Positions 17,269 through 24,645 of a stretch of DNA of 64,000 nt are shown here, piece by piece; the first letter of the stretch is position 1; each line of letters opens with the position of its first letter. The notes beneath the pieces are model-generated. The model ran no database searches. It saw nothing but the letters and a program-made list of their open reading frames with translations, and was not told where the DNA came from. The DNA is from Sphingobacterium olei (GTDB lineage: Bacteria > Bacteroidota > Bacteroidia > Sphingobacteriales > Sphingobacteriaceae): assembly GCF_005048855.1 (NCBI RefSeq), contig NZ_SUME01000008.1, forward strand, positions 62,001 to 126,000, read 5' to 3'. Made by a program: the position numbers and the translations under genes.

Positions 17269-19542
17269 ATGAAAATCACAATTGCAGGATTGCTTATAAG
17301 CTTAGTTCAGCTTGGATCCATATATGCTCAGGATCGCAAGATGGATCATTTTATAACGAATTTAATGGGTAAGATGACCGTCGAAGAAAAGATTGGCCAG
17401 TTAAATCTGGTAACGGGTGGCGAGGCAGTGACCGGATCAGCCGTCTCGACAGGGGTCGAATCTAAAATCAAAGAAGGAAACATCGGCGGTATTTTCAGCA
17501 TGTCTTCGCCAGCAAAAATTCGACAAGCGCAAGAACTCGCCGTGAAGCATTCCCGGCTGGGCATACCTATCATTTTTGGCATGGATGTGATTCATGGGTA
17601 CAAGACCATGTTTCCAATTCCGCTGGGACTGGCGGCTACCTGGGATATGGAACTAATCCGTGAATCGGCGCGCATAGCAGCAGTAGAGGCTACAGCAGAT
17701 GGTCTAAATTGGACCTTCTCTCCGATGGTTGATATTTCCCGGGATCCGCGTTGGGGACGAATTTCTGAAGGTAGTGGTGAGGATACCTATTTAAGTTCAA
17801 GAATAGCGACGGAGATGGTAAAGGGCTATCAAGGTGCTAATTTGGATGCACACAATACATTGATGGCCTGTGTAAAGCATTTCGCTTTATATGGTGCTGC
17901 CGAGGGTGGACGTGATTACCACACCACGGATATGAGTTTACATCGTATGTATAACGAATACCTGCCGCCCTATAAAGCGGCAATCGATGCTGGTGCAGGA
18001 ACGGTCATGACTTCTTTCAATGACATCAATGGTGTGCCTGCTACGGCAAACAGGTGGTTAATGACAGATCTACTGAGAAAACAATGGGGATTTAAGGGGA
18101 TGGTCGTCACGGATTACACCGCCATTAACGAGTTGATCGACCATGGCCTCGGCGATCTCCAAACCGTATCGGCTTTGTCTCTAAAGGCTGGCGTACATAT
18201 GGATATGGTAGGTGAAGGATTCTTATCTACGTTAAAAAAGTCATTAGAAGAAGGAAAAGTAACGCGAGCTGAGATTGACGAAGCTTGTCGCTTGATACTC
18301 GAGGCTAAATATAAGTTAGGTCTTTTTGATGACCCCTTTCGCTATTGCAGCGATGAACGCGCAAAAAACAACATATTAACAAAAGATCATTTGGCCAAAG
18401 CACGTGAAGCCGCGGCAAAATCATTTGTATTGCTTAAAAATGACAACAATCTACTACCTTTAAAAAAGCAAGGAACTGTCGCTGTTATTGGTCCGCTTGC
18501 AAACAGTGGAGCGAATATGCCAGGAACGTGGAGTGTAAGCGCAGACTTAGCAAATACGCAATCGCTTGTAGACGGCATGAAAGATGCCTTGGGAAACAAG
18601 GTCAAGATTATGACCCATTTAGGAAGCAATCTAGTAGCAGATGCTGCTTATCAAGAGCGGGCTACCATGTTTGGCCGAACTATCCCACGGGATGAAAGAC
18701 CCGAGCAGGAGATCATTAGCGAGGCTATCCGTGTAGCTGAGGATGCAGATGTTATCGTCGCGGCGCTGGGTGAAGGATCGGAGATGTCGGGTGAAAGTTC
18801 GAGTAGAACAGATTTGAATATCCCCGCTACTCAACGACGCTTGCTAGAAGCCTTATTAAAGACCGGTAAACCTGTTGTATTGGTACTTTTTACAGGGCGA
18901 CCTTTAACATTAACTTGGGAAGATAAACATGTTCCGGCTATATTAAACGTGTGGTTTGGGGGAACAGAAACCGGCAAAGCTGTTGCTGATGTACTTTTCG
19001 GTGATATCACTCCCTCTGGAAAGCTACCGGCTACCTTTCCGCAGAACGTAGGACAAATCCCATTATATTATAGTGCTAAAAACACGGGACGTCCGCTCGC
19101 GGAGGGTGCCTGGTTTCAAAAGTTTCGTTCGAATTATCTGGATGTAACCAATGAACCGCTTTACCCATTCGGCTATGGTCTAAGTTATACAACATTCGAA
19201 TATGGTGATATTAAATTGGACAAGAAGTCCATCGCTGCGGGACAACATATCCAAGCGGATATCACCGTTACCAATACCGGTAATTATGACGGCGAGGAAA
19301 TCGTGCAATTATACATCAGGGATTTAGTTGGGTCGGTAACTCGCCCGGTAAAGGAGCTGAAGGCTTTTGAAAAAATATCGTTGAAGAAGGGAGAAAGTAG
19401 AACCGTCTCCTTCACAATATCAGAGGACGATCTAAAGTTTTATAATCAGGAACTTAAGTTTACGGCCGAGCCTGGGGATTTTACGCTATTCATCGGTCCA
19501 GATTCCAAAAACACCAAAGAGATTGATTTCAAACTCTTATAA
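17269..19542 (+). CDS. bglX: Glycoside hydrolase family 3 beta-glucosidase (BglX-like)
   Basis: 757 residues from the preferred ATG at 17269, where a signal peptide starts (MKITIAGLLISLVQLGSIYA-Q); an in-frame ATG at 17209 would add 20 residues lacking signal character. Order: GH3 N-terminal TIM barrel with FSPMVDISRDPRWGR and the nucleophile Asp in VVTDYTAINEL (about D282), the alpha/beta GH3-C domain with GEGSEMSGESSSR, and a C-terminal fibronectin-III-like domain. Periplasmic exo-beta-glucosidase. GH3 enzymes of this type in Bacteroidota include ones acting on sophoro-oligosaccharides, which would complete breakdown after the GH144-like enzyme. Last gene of the locus; a hairpin follows. 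Confidence 0.92.
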   Translation: MKITIAGLLISLVQLGSIYAQDRKMDHFITNLMGKMTVEEKIGQLNLVTGGEAVTGSAVSTGVESKIKEGNIGGIFSMSSPAKIRQAQELAVKHSRLGIPIIFGMDVIHGYKTMFPIPLGLAATWDMELIRESARIAAVEATADGLNWTFSPMVDISRDPRWGRISEGSGEDTYLSSRIATEMVKGYQGANLDAHNTLMACVKHFALYGAAEGGRDYHTTDMSLHRMYNEYLPPYKAAIDAGAGTVMTSFNDINGVPATANRWLMTDLLRKQWGFKGMVVTDYTAINELIDHGLGDLQTVSALSLKAGVHMDMVGEGFLSTLKKSLEEGKVTRAEIDEACRLILEAKYKLGLFDDPFRYCSDERAKNNILTKDHLAKAREAAAKSFVLLKNDNNLLPLKKQGTVAVIGPLANSGANMPGTWSVSADLANTQSLVDGMKDALGNKVKIMTHLGSNLVADAAYQERATMFGRTIPRDERPEQEIISEAIRVAEDADVIVAALGEGSEMSGESSSRTDLNIPATQRRLLEALLKTGKPVVLVLFTGRPLTLTWEDKHVPAILNVWFGGTETGKAVADVLFGDITPSGKLPATFPQNVGQIPLYYSAKNTGRPLAEGAWFQKFRSNYLDVTNEPLYPFGYGLSYTTFEYGDIKLDKKSIAAGQHIQADITVTNTGNYDGEEIVQLYIRDLVGSVTRPVKELKAFEKISLKKGESRTVSFTISEDDLKFYNQELKFTAEPGDFTLFIGPDSKNTKEIDFKLL

Positions 19543-19550
19543 ATAGATAA

Positions 19551-19575
19551 AACGGGAGGCGCTAGGCCTCCCGTT
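19551..19575. terminator. Bidirectional terminator between the GH3 gene and lysA
   Basis: A 10-bp perfect stem, AACGGGAGGC (19551-19560) and GCCTCCCGTT (19566-19575), between two convergent genes. On the minus strand it is followed by a TTTTATCTATTT tract, so it mainly terminates lysC-lysA; it could also stop the glycan operon. The right arm abuts the lysA stop codon. Confidence 0.8.
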
Positions 19576-20733
19576 CTATGTTGAATAAATGTATCTTATT
19601 TCTTCCCGCAGATTATAACGTGAGGCCATTACTTCACCATAGGCACCTGCCGTGCGAATAGCAATCAAATCACCTCTTTTGGATTCTGGAAGGGGAACCT
19701 CCTTACCAAAGCAGTCCGAACTCTCACAAATAGGCCCAACTACATCGTAATTGATTGTCTTTGCAGACGGATCGGAGCCTATTTTTTCAATTTTATGATA
19801 TGCTTGATATAGAGCAGGACGCATCAATTCCGTCATTCCTGCATCTAATATCAGAAAGTGCTTTTTTGTTCCACTTTTGGTATACAAAACTTTGCTTACT
19901 AAACTTCCACATTGTGCTACCAAAGCGCGTCCCAATTCAAAATGTACCTCCTGTTGCCCGTTGCGGTCCAAAAATTTATCGAATACATCGAAGTAAGCTT
20001 CAAAATCGGGAATTGGATTTTCATCGGGAGCATGATAATCAACACCCAATCCGCCCCCTACATTAATTACTTTGATGTAGGTACCACGCTCCTCAAACCA
20101 ATTTTTCCACTCATTTACCTTGACACACAGGCTCTTGAAGACGTTTAGATCTGTAATCTGAGATCCCACATGAAAATGTAATCCTACTAGATTCACATGC
20201 GCGCAAGACCTCAAAACAGAGGCAGCCTGCTCCAGCTCTGAATTTGGAACGCCGAATTTATTTTCGTCTAAACCCGTTGTGATGTAATGATGGGTATGTG
20301 CATCCACATTTGGATTAATGCGTAAAGACACATTTGCCTTTTCGCCCAGCTTAGCTGCGAGTTCGTCAATTACTTCAAGCTCTTGAATAGATTCTACATT
20401 GAATGCAAAGATTTGATGCTTAAGTGCACTTGTAATCTCCTTATCTGACTTACCTACTCCTGCAAAAGTAATCTTACTGGCTTCAAAACCCACATCAATG
20501 GATTTTTGAACCTCATTCCCACTTACACAGTCTGCGCCAAATCCCTTCGATCGAATGATAGATAAAATTCGATCATTGAAATTGGCCTTCAGGGCGTAGT
20601 GAATATGAAATTTACGCTTATCGGCAGCTTGCTTTGCCGCATCTAGGGTACGTTCTAATAATGCTAGATCGTAATAATAAAAAGGTGTCTCTACCCCTAC
20701 TAATTTTTCTACTTGTTGATCGTTAAACAACAT
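19576..20733 (-). CDS. lysA: Diaminopimelate decarboxylase
   Basis: A 385-residue fold-type III PLP enzyme that decarboxylates meso-diaminopimelate to L-lysine. The PLP lysine is in IHYALKANFN (about residues 44-53), the glycine-rich phosphate-binding block is NVGGGLGVDYH, and the C-terminal motif CESSDCFGKEV carries the active-site Cys of the second subunit. It lies 12 bp after aspartokinase, so the first and last steps of the lysine branch are co-expressed. Slightly shorter than the E. coli enzyme but complete. Confidence 0.95.
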   Translation of the reverse strand: MLFNDQQVEKLVGVETPFYYYDLALLERTLDAAKQAADKRKFHIHYALKANFNDRILSIIRSKGFGADCVSGNEVQKSIDVGFEASKITFAGVGKSDKEITSALKHQIFAFNVESIQELEVIDELAAKLGEKANVSLRINPNVDAHTHHYITTGLDENKFGVPNSELEQAASVLRSCAHVNLVGLHFHVGSQITDLNVFKSLCVKVNEWKNWFEERGTYIKVINVGGGLGVDYHAPDENPIPDFEAYFDVFDKFLDRNGQQEVHFELGRALVAQCGSLVSKVLYTKSGTKKHFLILDAGMTELMRPALYQAYHKIEKIGSDPSAKTINYDVVGPICESSDCFGKEVPLPESKRGDLIAIRTAGAYGEVMASRYNLREEIRYIYST

Positions 20734-20745
20734 TCCTTCTTAAGC

Positions 20746-22059
20746 TTAAAATAATCTATTATGTAAAGAGCGCAACGCCTCCGTTTTGTGTTTCGAATCC
20801 AATAAAATAGAAACGTTATAATCGGATCCGCCGTAAGAAATCATTCGAACCGGCAGATGCTTCACGGCATCCAACACACGCGCGGCATATCCATGTGTAT
20901 TCGCTCCGAAATCTCCTACTACACATACAATAGTCTGTCCTTCATCTACACCTACCTTACCGAAACTCTCAACTTCTTTTATAATCTCCAGTAAATTACT
21001 GGTATCGTCGATGGACAACGACACAGCAACTTCGGATGTCGTAATCATATCAATCGGGGTTTTATAACGTTCGAAAATTTCAAAGACCTTCCTCAAAAAG
21101 CCATAGGCCAATAGCATACGTGTGGAATGAATGTGTATCGCCGTTATTCCATCTTTTGCCGCAATTGCGCGAATAGAGCCTTTCTCGCCCCCATTTTTCG
21201 AAATCAACGTTCCTTTTGCCTGCGGATCCATGGTATTCAATAACCGTACTGGAACATTGTATTTTTGTGCAGGGAAAACACTTTGCGGATGTAATATCTT
21301 AGCACCAAAATAAGCTAATTCGGCGGCTTCATCAAAGCTCAGATTTGCAATGGGCTTTGTGTTGGTAACGACTCGTGGATCATTATTGTGCATGCCGTCA
21401 ATATCTGTCCAGATTTGAACCTCATCTGCCCGAACAGCTGCCCCGATCAATGAGGCAGTATAATCTGAGCCACCTCGACGTAAATTGTCGATTTCACCGA
21501 ATGAATTGCGACAGATATATCCTTGAGTAATAAATAGATTATTAGACGGATAATCTGCTAAAATAGCGCTTATTTTTTCACTAATATATTCCACAACCGG
21601 CTCGTTATCTTCATCAATTTTCATAAAATCCAATGCCGGTAATAAAACGGAAGGAACGCCAATTTCGGTAAGATGAAAATGCCATAAGGTGGTAGAAAGT
21701 AACTCACCTTGTGCTAAAATAATCTTCTCCTCAGTTGGTGTAAAAATATCATTGGATAAAGATGCGATATGGTTAAAATGAGAATCAATTAATTCCTGCC
21801 CTTTCTTTAACCCTTCTTCGGTACTAAAAAGTTCTTTAATTAATGCATTGTACTTATCTTTGTGCGTCTTGATTAATTGATTAGCATCGTCCTTCTTCCC
21901 ATTTAGAAAAGCTTGACCAATTTCAACCAATGCATTTGTCGTACCCGACACCGCAGACAACACGACGATCTGGCGTTCAGAAGGATTTACTATATCCAAT
22001 AACCCTTTGATACGCGCTGCACTTCCTACAGAAGTACCACCGAATTTTAGAATTTTCAT
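20746..22059 (-). CDS. lysC: Aspartokinase (monofunctional)
   Basis: 437 residues, catalysing ATP-dependent phosphorylation of aspartate, the entry to lysine, threonine, methionine and diaminopimelate. The N-terminal kinase motif KFGGTSVGS is intact and FITQGYICRN and RGGSDYTASLIGAA are the expected internal blocks. Two C-terminal ACT domains (about 300-437) suggest feedback control by an amino acid. There is no homoserine dehydrogenase fusion. First gene of the lysC-lysA pair; the 180 bp upstream contain no riboswitch I can recognise. Confidence 0.95.
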   Translation of the reverse strand: MKILKFGGTSVGSAARIKGLLDIVNPSERQIVVLSAVSGTTNALVEIGQAFLNGKKDDANQLIKTHKDKYNALIKELFSTEEGLKKGQELIDSHFNHIASLSNDIFTPTEEKIILAQGELLSTTLWHFHLTEIGVPSVLLPALDFMKIDEDNEPVVEYISEKISAILADYPSNNLFITQGYICRNSFGEIDNLRRGGSDYTASLIGAAVRADEVQIWTDIDGMHNNDPRVVTNTKPIANLSFDEAAELAYFGAKILHPQSVFPAQKYNVPVRLLNTMDPQAKGTLISKNGGEKGSIRAIAAKDGITAIHIHSTRMLLAYGFLRKVFEIFERYKTPIDMITTSEVAVSLSIDDTSNLLEIIKEVESFGKVGVDEGQTIVCVVGDFGANTHGYAARVLDAVKHLPVRMISYGGSDYNVSILLDSKHKTEALRSLHNRLF

Positions 22060-22235
22060 ATGTAATTATTATTCATTAATATTTATTTTTTGCACTGTAT
22101 TCTCGCTGTTCGACTTTTAATGGTCATATGCCATGTTTATATCTGTTAGTCTCGCCAAAGGCAAGATGAGAACATTTCATCATTTAATATTTGTTTTTAA
22201 AGCCTGTGAATATACTTATTACAGGTGAATTATAA

Positions 22236-22276
22236 CAAAAAAAGCGGCACAAATGCGTTAAAAGCTTTTGTGCCGC
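22236..22276 (-). terminator. Rho-independent terminator after serC-serA
   Basis: A 10-bp perfect stem (GCGGCACAAA 22244-22253, TTTGTGCCGC 22267-22276), followed on the minus strand by TTTTTTT. It lies 20 bp beyond the serA stop codon. Confidence 0.85.
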
Positions 22277-22296
22277 ATATTATTTATGCGGAAAAT

Positions 22297-23244
22297 CTAC
22301 TTCTTTAGATTTTCAATCAAAAGAAGGGCTAATTCTTCTCCTATACGCTCTTGCGCTTCATTCGTAGCCGCACCGATGTGTGGTGTCAAAGATATTTTAG
22401 GATGGTTTAAAATCTCAGCTCTCGGTGTTGGTTCGTTATCAAAAACATCCAATGCCGCGAATGAAACTTTACCTGTGTTAAGGGCATTTACAAGTTCCAG
22501 CTCATCAATAACACCCCCACGTGACGCATTTACAAGCGCGACACCATCTTTAAGAATTTCGAATTCTTCTTTACCAATGACAGGTTTGTCCAAGAAAGGA
22601 ACGTGCAAAGAGATGAAGTCGGCATTACGAAGTACTTCTTCCAATGCGACCTGTTTTACGGGCACATCTACCTGTATTCCACCTGAAAGTGTTAATGTAA
22701 GTGCCTGAGGTCCACCAAAGAGATCCGAATAAAGCACGTCCATGCCTAAGCCTAAAGCAATCTTAGCCGTTTCTCTTCCGATACGCCCGAAGCCTACTAC
22801 TCCCAACGTTTTACCTTGAAGTTCGACACCTGCTCCATAGGCTTTCTTTAACCCGCCAAAATTTGTATTGCCCTCCACAGGCATTTTGCGGTTTGAATCG
22901 TATAAGAAACGTACACCATTTAGTAAATGTGCAAATACCAATTCCGCTACGGAATGCGAAGAAGCAGCTGGGGTATTTACAACAGCAATACCTTTTGATC
23001 GCGCATAATCGACGTCGATGTTATCCATACCTACACCACCGCGACCGATCACTTTAATATTGGGACAGACATCAATTAGCGCCTGTCTTAATTTTGTAGC
23101 ACTACGCACGGTAACAGCATCATATTCATTTAGTCGAAACGGCAACTCATCTTGTGGAATGTGAACGGTATCCACCGCGAAACCTGCATCTTCTAATATT
23201 TTCTTTCCGATAGGATCAATCCCATCATTCGCTAAAATTCTCAT
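22297..23244 (-). CDS. serA: D-3-phosphoglycerate dehydrogenase (short form)
   Basis: 315 residues from the ATG at 23244; a TTG two codons upstream is less likely. A D-isomer-specific 2-hydroxyacid dehydrogenase with Rossmann motif GVVGFGRIGRETA, catalytic Arg in NASRGGVIDE, a Glu shortly after, and His in TPHIGAATNEAQ. The C-terminal ACT regulatory domain of E. coli SerA is absent, as in many Bacteroidota. It lies 9 bp after serC, which catalyses the next step of serine synthesis, and this supports the phosphoglycerate assignment over other 2-hydroxyacids. Confidence 0.93.
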   Translation of the reverse strand: MRILANDGIDPIGKKILEDAGFAVDTVHIPQDELPFRLNEYDAVTVRSATKLRQALIDVCPNIKVIGRGGVGMDNIDVDYARSKGIAVVNTPAASSHSVAELVFAHLLNGVRFLYDSNRKMPVEGNTNFGGLKKAYGAGVELQGKTLGVVGFGRIGRETAKIALGLGMDVLYSDLFGGPQALTLTLSGGIQVDVPVKQVALEEVLRNADFISLHVPFLDKPVIGKEEFEILKDGVALVNASRGGVIDELELVNALNTGKVSFAALDVFDNEPTPRAEILNHPKISLTPHIGAATNEAQERIGEELALLLIENLKK

Positions 23245-23253
23245 ATTCAAAAA

Positions 23254-24321
23254 CTATTTGTGTTTTTCTTCAAATTCCCGCATTGTGTCTACCAATGCGT
23301 TAATAGATGTAATACTTAAAGCATTGTAAATAGACGCTCTAAAACCTCCCACCGAACGGTGACCTTTAATACCAATTAAATTACGCTCTTTGGCCAAAGC
23401 TAAAAAATCGCCCTCTAAATCCGAATTTTCCATTACAAAAGTGACATTCATACGAGATCTATCCTCTACCGCAGCAGTTCCTTTAAAAAATGGATTACGC
23501 TCGATCTCGTCGTATAATGTGCGGGCTTTAACAATATTTTCTTGTTCGATCACCGAGATACCGCCCTTAGCCTTTAGCCACCGAAGATTCAACATGGATA
23601 CGTAAATAGAATACACTGGAGGAGTATTGTACATAGAACCTGCTTTGATATGCGGTTCGTAATCCAAAATAGAAGGTAAGCTACGGCCGCTTTTACCTAA
23701 AATTTCATCTTTGATGATGACCAATGTCACACCCGCCGGCCCCATATTTTTTTGCGCCCCAGCATAAATCAAGTCATAATCGGTTATATCTATCACGCGA
23801 CTTAGTATATCTGAAGACATATCTACTACGGTAGGAACTGACGTAGTAGGTTTTTCAAAAACTTCTGTTCCGTAAATAGTGTTATTGGAGGTATAATGAA
23901 AATAGGCAGAATCAGCTGGGATTTCAAATCCTTTGGGAATATAATTATAGTTTTTATCACTTGAGGAAGCTACTATTTCTACTTGTCCTATTTTTTTAGC
24001 TTCTTTAGCCGCCTTTGTAGCCCACACACCTGTATCAAAGTAAGCAGCCTTACCGCCTTCGGGCAATAGGTTTAACGGAACCATTGCAAATTGTTGACTT
24101 GCACCACCTTGTAGAAATAATACAGAATAATTTTGAGGAACATTTAACAGTTCACGTACTAAACGCTCCGTTTCCACTACCACTTCCTCGAACTCTTTGG
24201 AACGATGAGATATTTCTAAAATTGACAATCCCGTATTATTAAAATCCAATACCGCTTGAGAAGCTTCTTGAAAAACTTCTTTAGGTAAAATACATGGACC
24301 CGCACCGAAATTATGTTTCAT
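23254..24321 (-). CDS. serC: Phosphoserine aminotransferase
   Basis: A 355-residue fold-type I PLP enzyme converting 3-phosphohydroxypyruvate and glutamate to phosphoserine. It starts NFGAGPCILP, the conserved N-terminal block; LQGGASQQFAMVPLNLL is the cofactor-contact loop and the Schiff-base lysine is in AGAQKNMGPAGV. C-terminal phosphate-binding motifs GHRSVGGFRASIYNA are intact. Heads the serC-serA operon, divergent from gyrA. Confidence 0.96.
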   Translation of the reverse strand: MKHNFGAGPCILPKEVFQEASQAVLDFNNTGLSILEISHRSKEFEEVVVETERLVRELLNVPQNYSVLFLQGGASQQFAMVPLNLLPEGGKAAYFDTGVWATKAAKEAKKIGQVEIVASSSDKNYNYIPKGFEIPADSAYFHYTSNNTIYGTEVFEKPTTSVPTVVDMSSDILSRVIDITDYDLIYAGAQKNMGPAGVTLVIIKDEILGKSGRSLPSILDYEPHIKAGSMYNTPPVYSIYVSMLNLRWLKAKGGISVIEQENIVKARTLYDEIERNPFFKGTAAVEDRSRMNVTFVMENSDLEGDFLALAKERNLIGIKGHRSVGGFRASIYNALSITSINALVDTMREFEEKHK

Positions 24322-24581
24322 TTTTAAGTATTGTTTTAAGGTGAAATTTTGGTTGCAAATTTACACTTTATTTTATATTATTTTAAATGAATTCAAATTT
24401 TTATTATCAAATATTCAAATTTTACCACTTTTTTATAAAACATTGACACATAAGAAGAAGTCTTATCTTTTCGAATATTAAATTAATCACCCCGCTGTTC
24501 TCTCCAGACGATCGATAATTTCAGTTCCTTTTATAGCGAAATATTAATACCAAATTTTAAATATTTCATCTAAAAAAATCG

Positions 24582-24589
24582 TATCTTCG
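24582..24589 (+). promoter_or_regulatory. Candidate gyrA -7 promoter element
   Basis: TATCTTCG fits the Bacteroidota -7 consensus TAnnTTTG with one mismatch and lies 57 bp upstream of the gyrA ATG. No clear TTTG box is seen at the -33 distance, so this is a partial match. Confidence 0.4.
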
Positions 24590-24619
24590 CATGCGAAGTG
24601 CCTAAATTAGGGCACTTCG
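24585..24619 (+). promoter_or_regulatory. Overlapping palindrome and hairpin in the gyrA leader
   Basis: CTTCGCATGCGAAG (24585-24598) is a perfect 14-bp palindrome. Its right half is reused in a second structure: CGAAGTGCC (24594-24602) pairs with GGCACTTCG (24611-24619) around an 8-nt loop. The two structures exclude each other. The hairpin ends 26 bp before the gyrA start. Confidence 0.6.
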
Positions 24620-24645
24620 TTTAGTTTTACAGAAACCAGGTAAAT

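Larger units (their letters stand above)
24322..24645. other. Divergent serC/gyrA intergenic region
   Basis: 324 bp, strongly AT-rich, no gene. It holds the promoters of serC (minus) and gyrA (plus). The gyrA side carries a candidate -7 box and a pair of overlapping dyads listed separately. Confidence 0.6.

Noticed and set aside
22060..22235. Possible lysine riboswitch or leader peptide before lysC
   Set aside because: Only a 6-bp hairpin (CTTGCC/GGCGAG on the minus strand) is seen; no riboswitch core or amino-acid-rich leader ORF.
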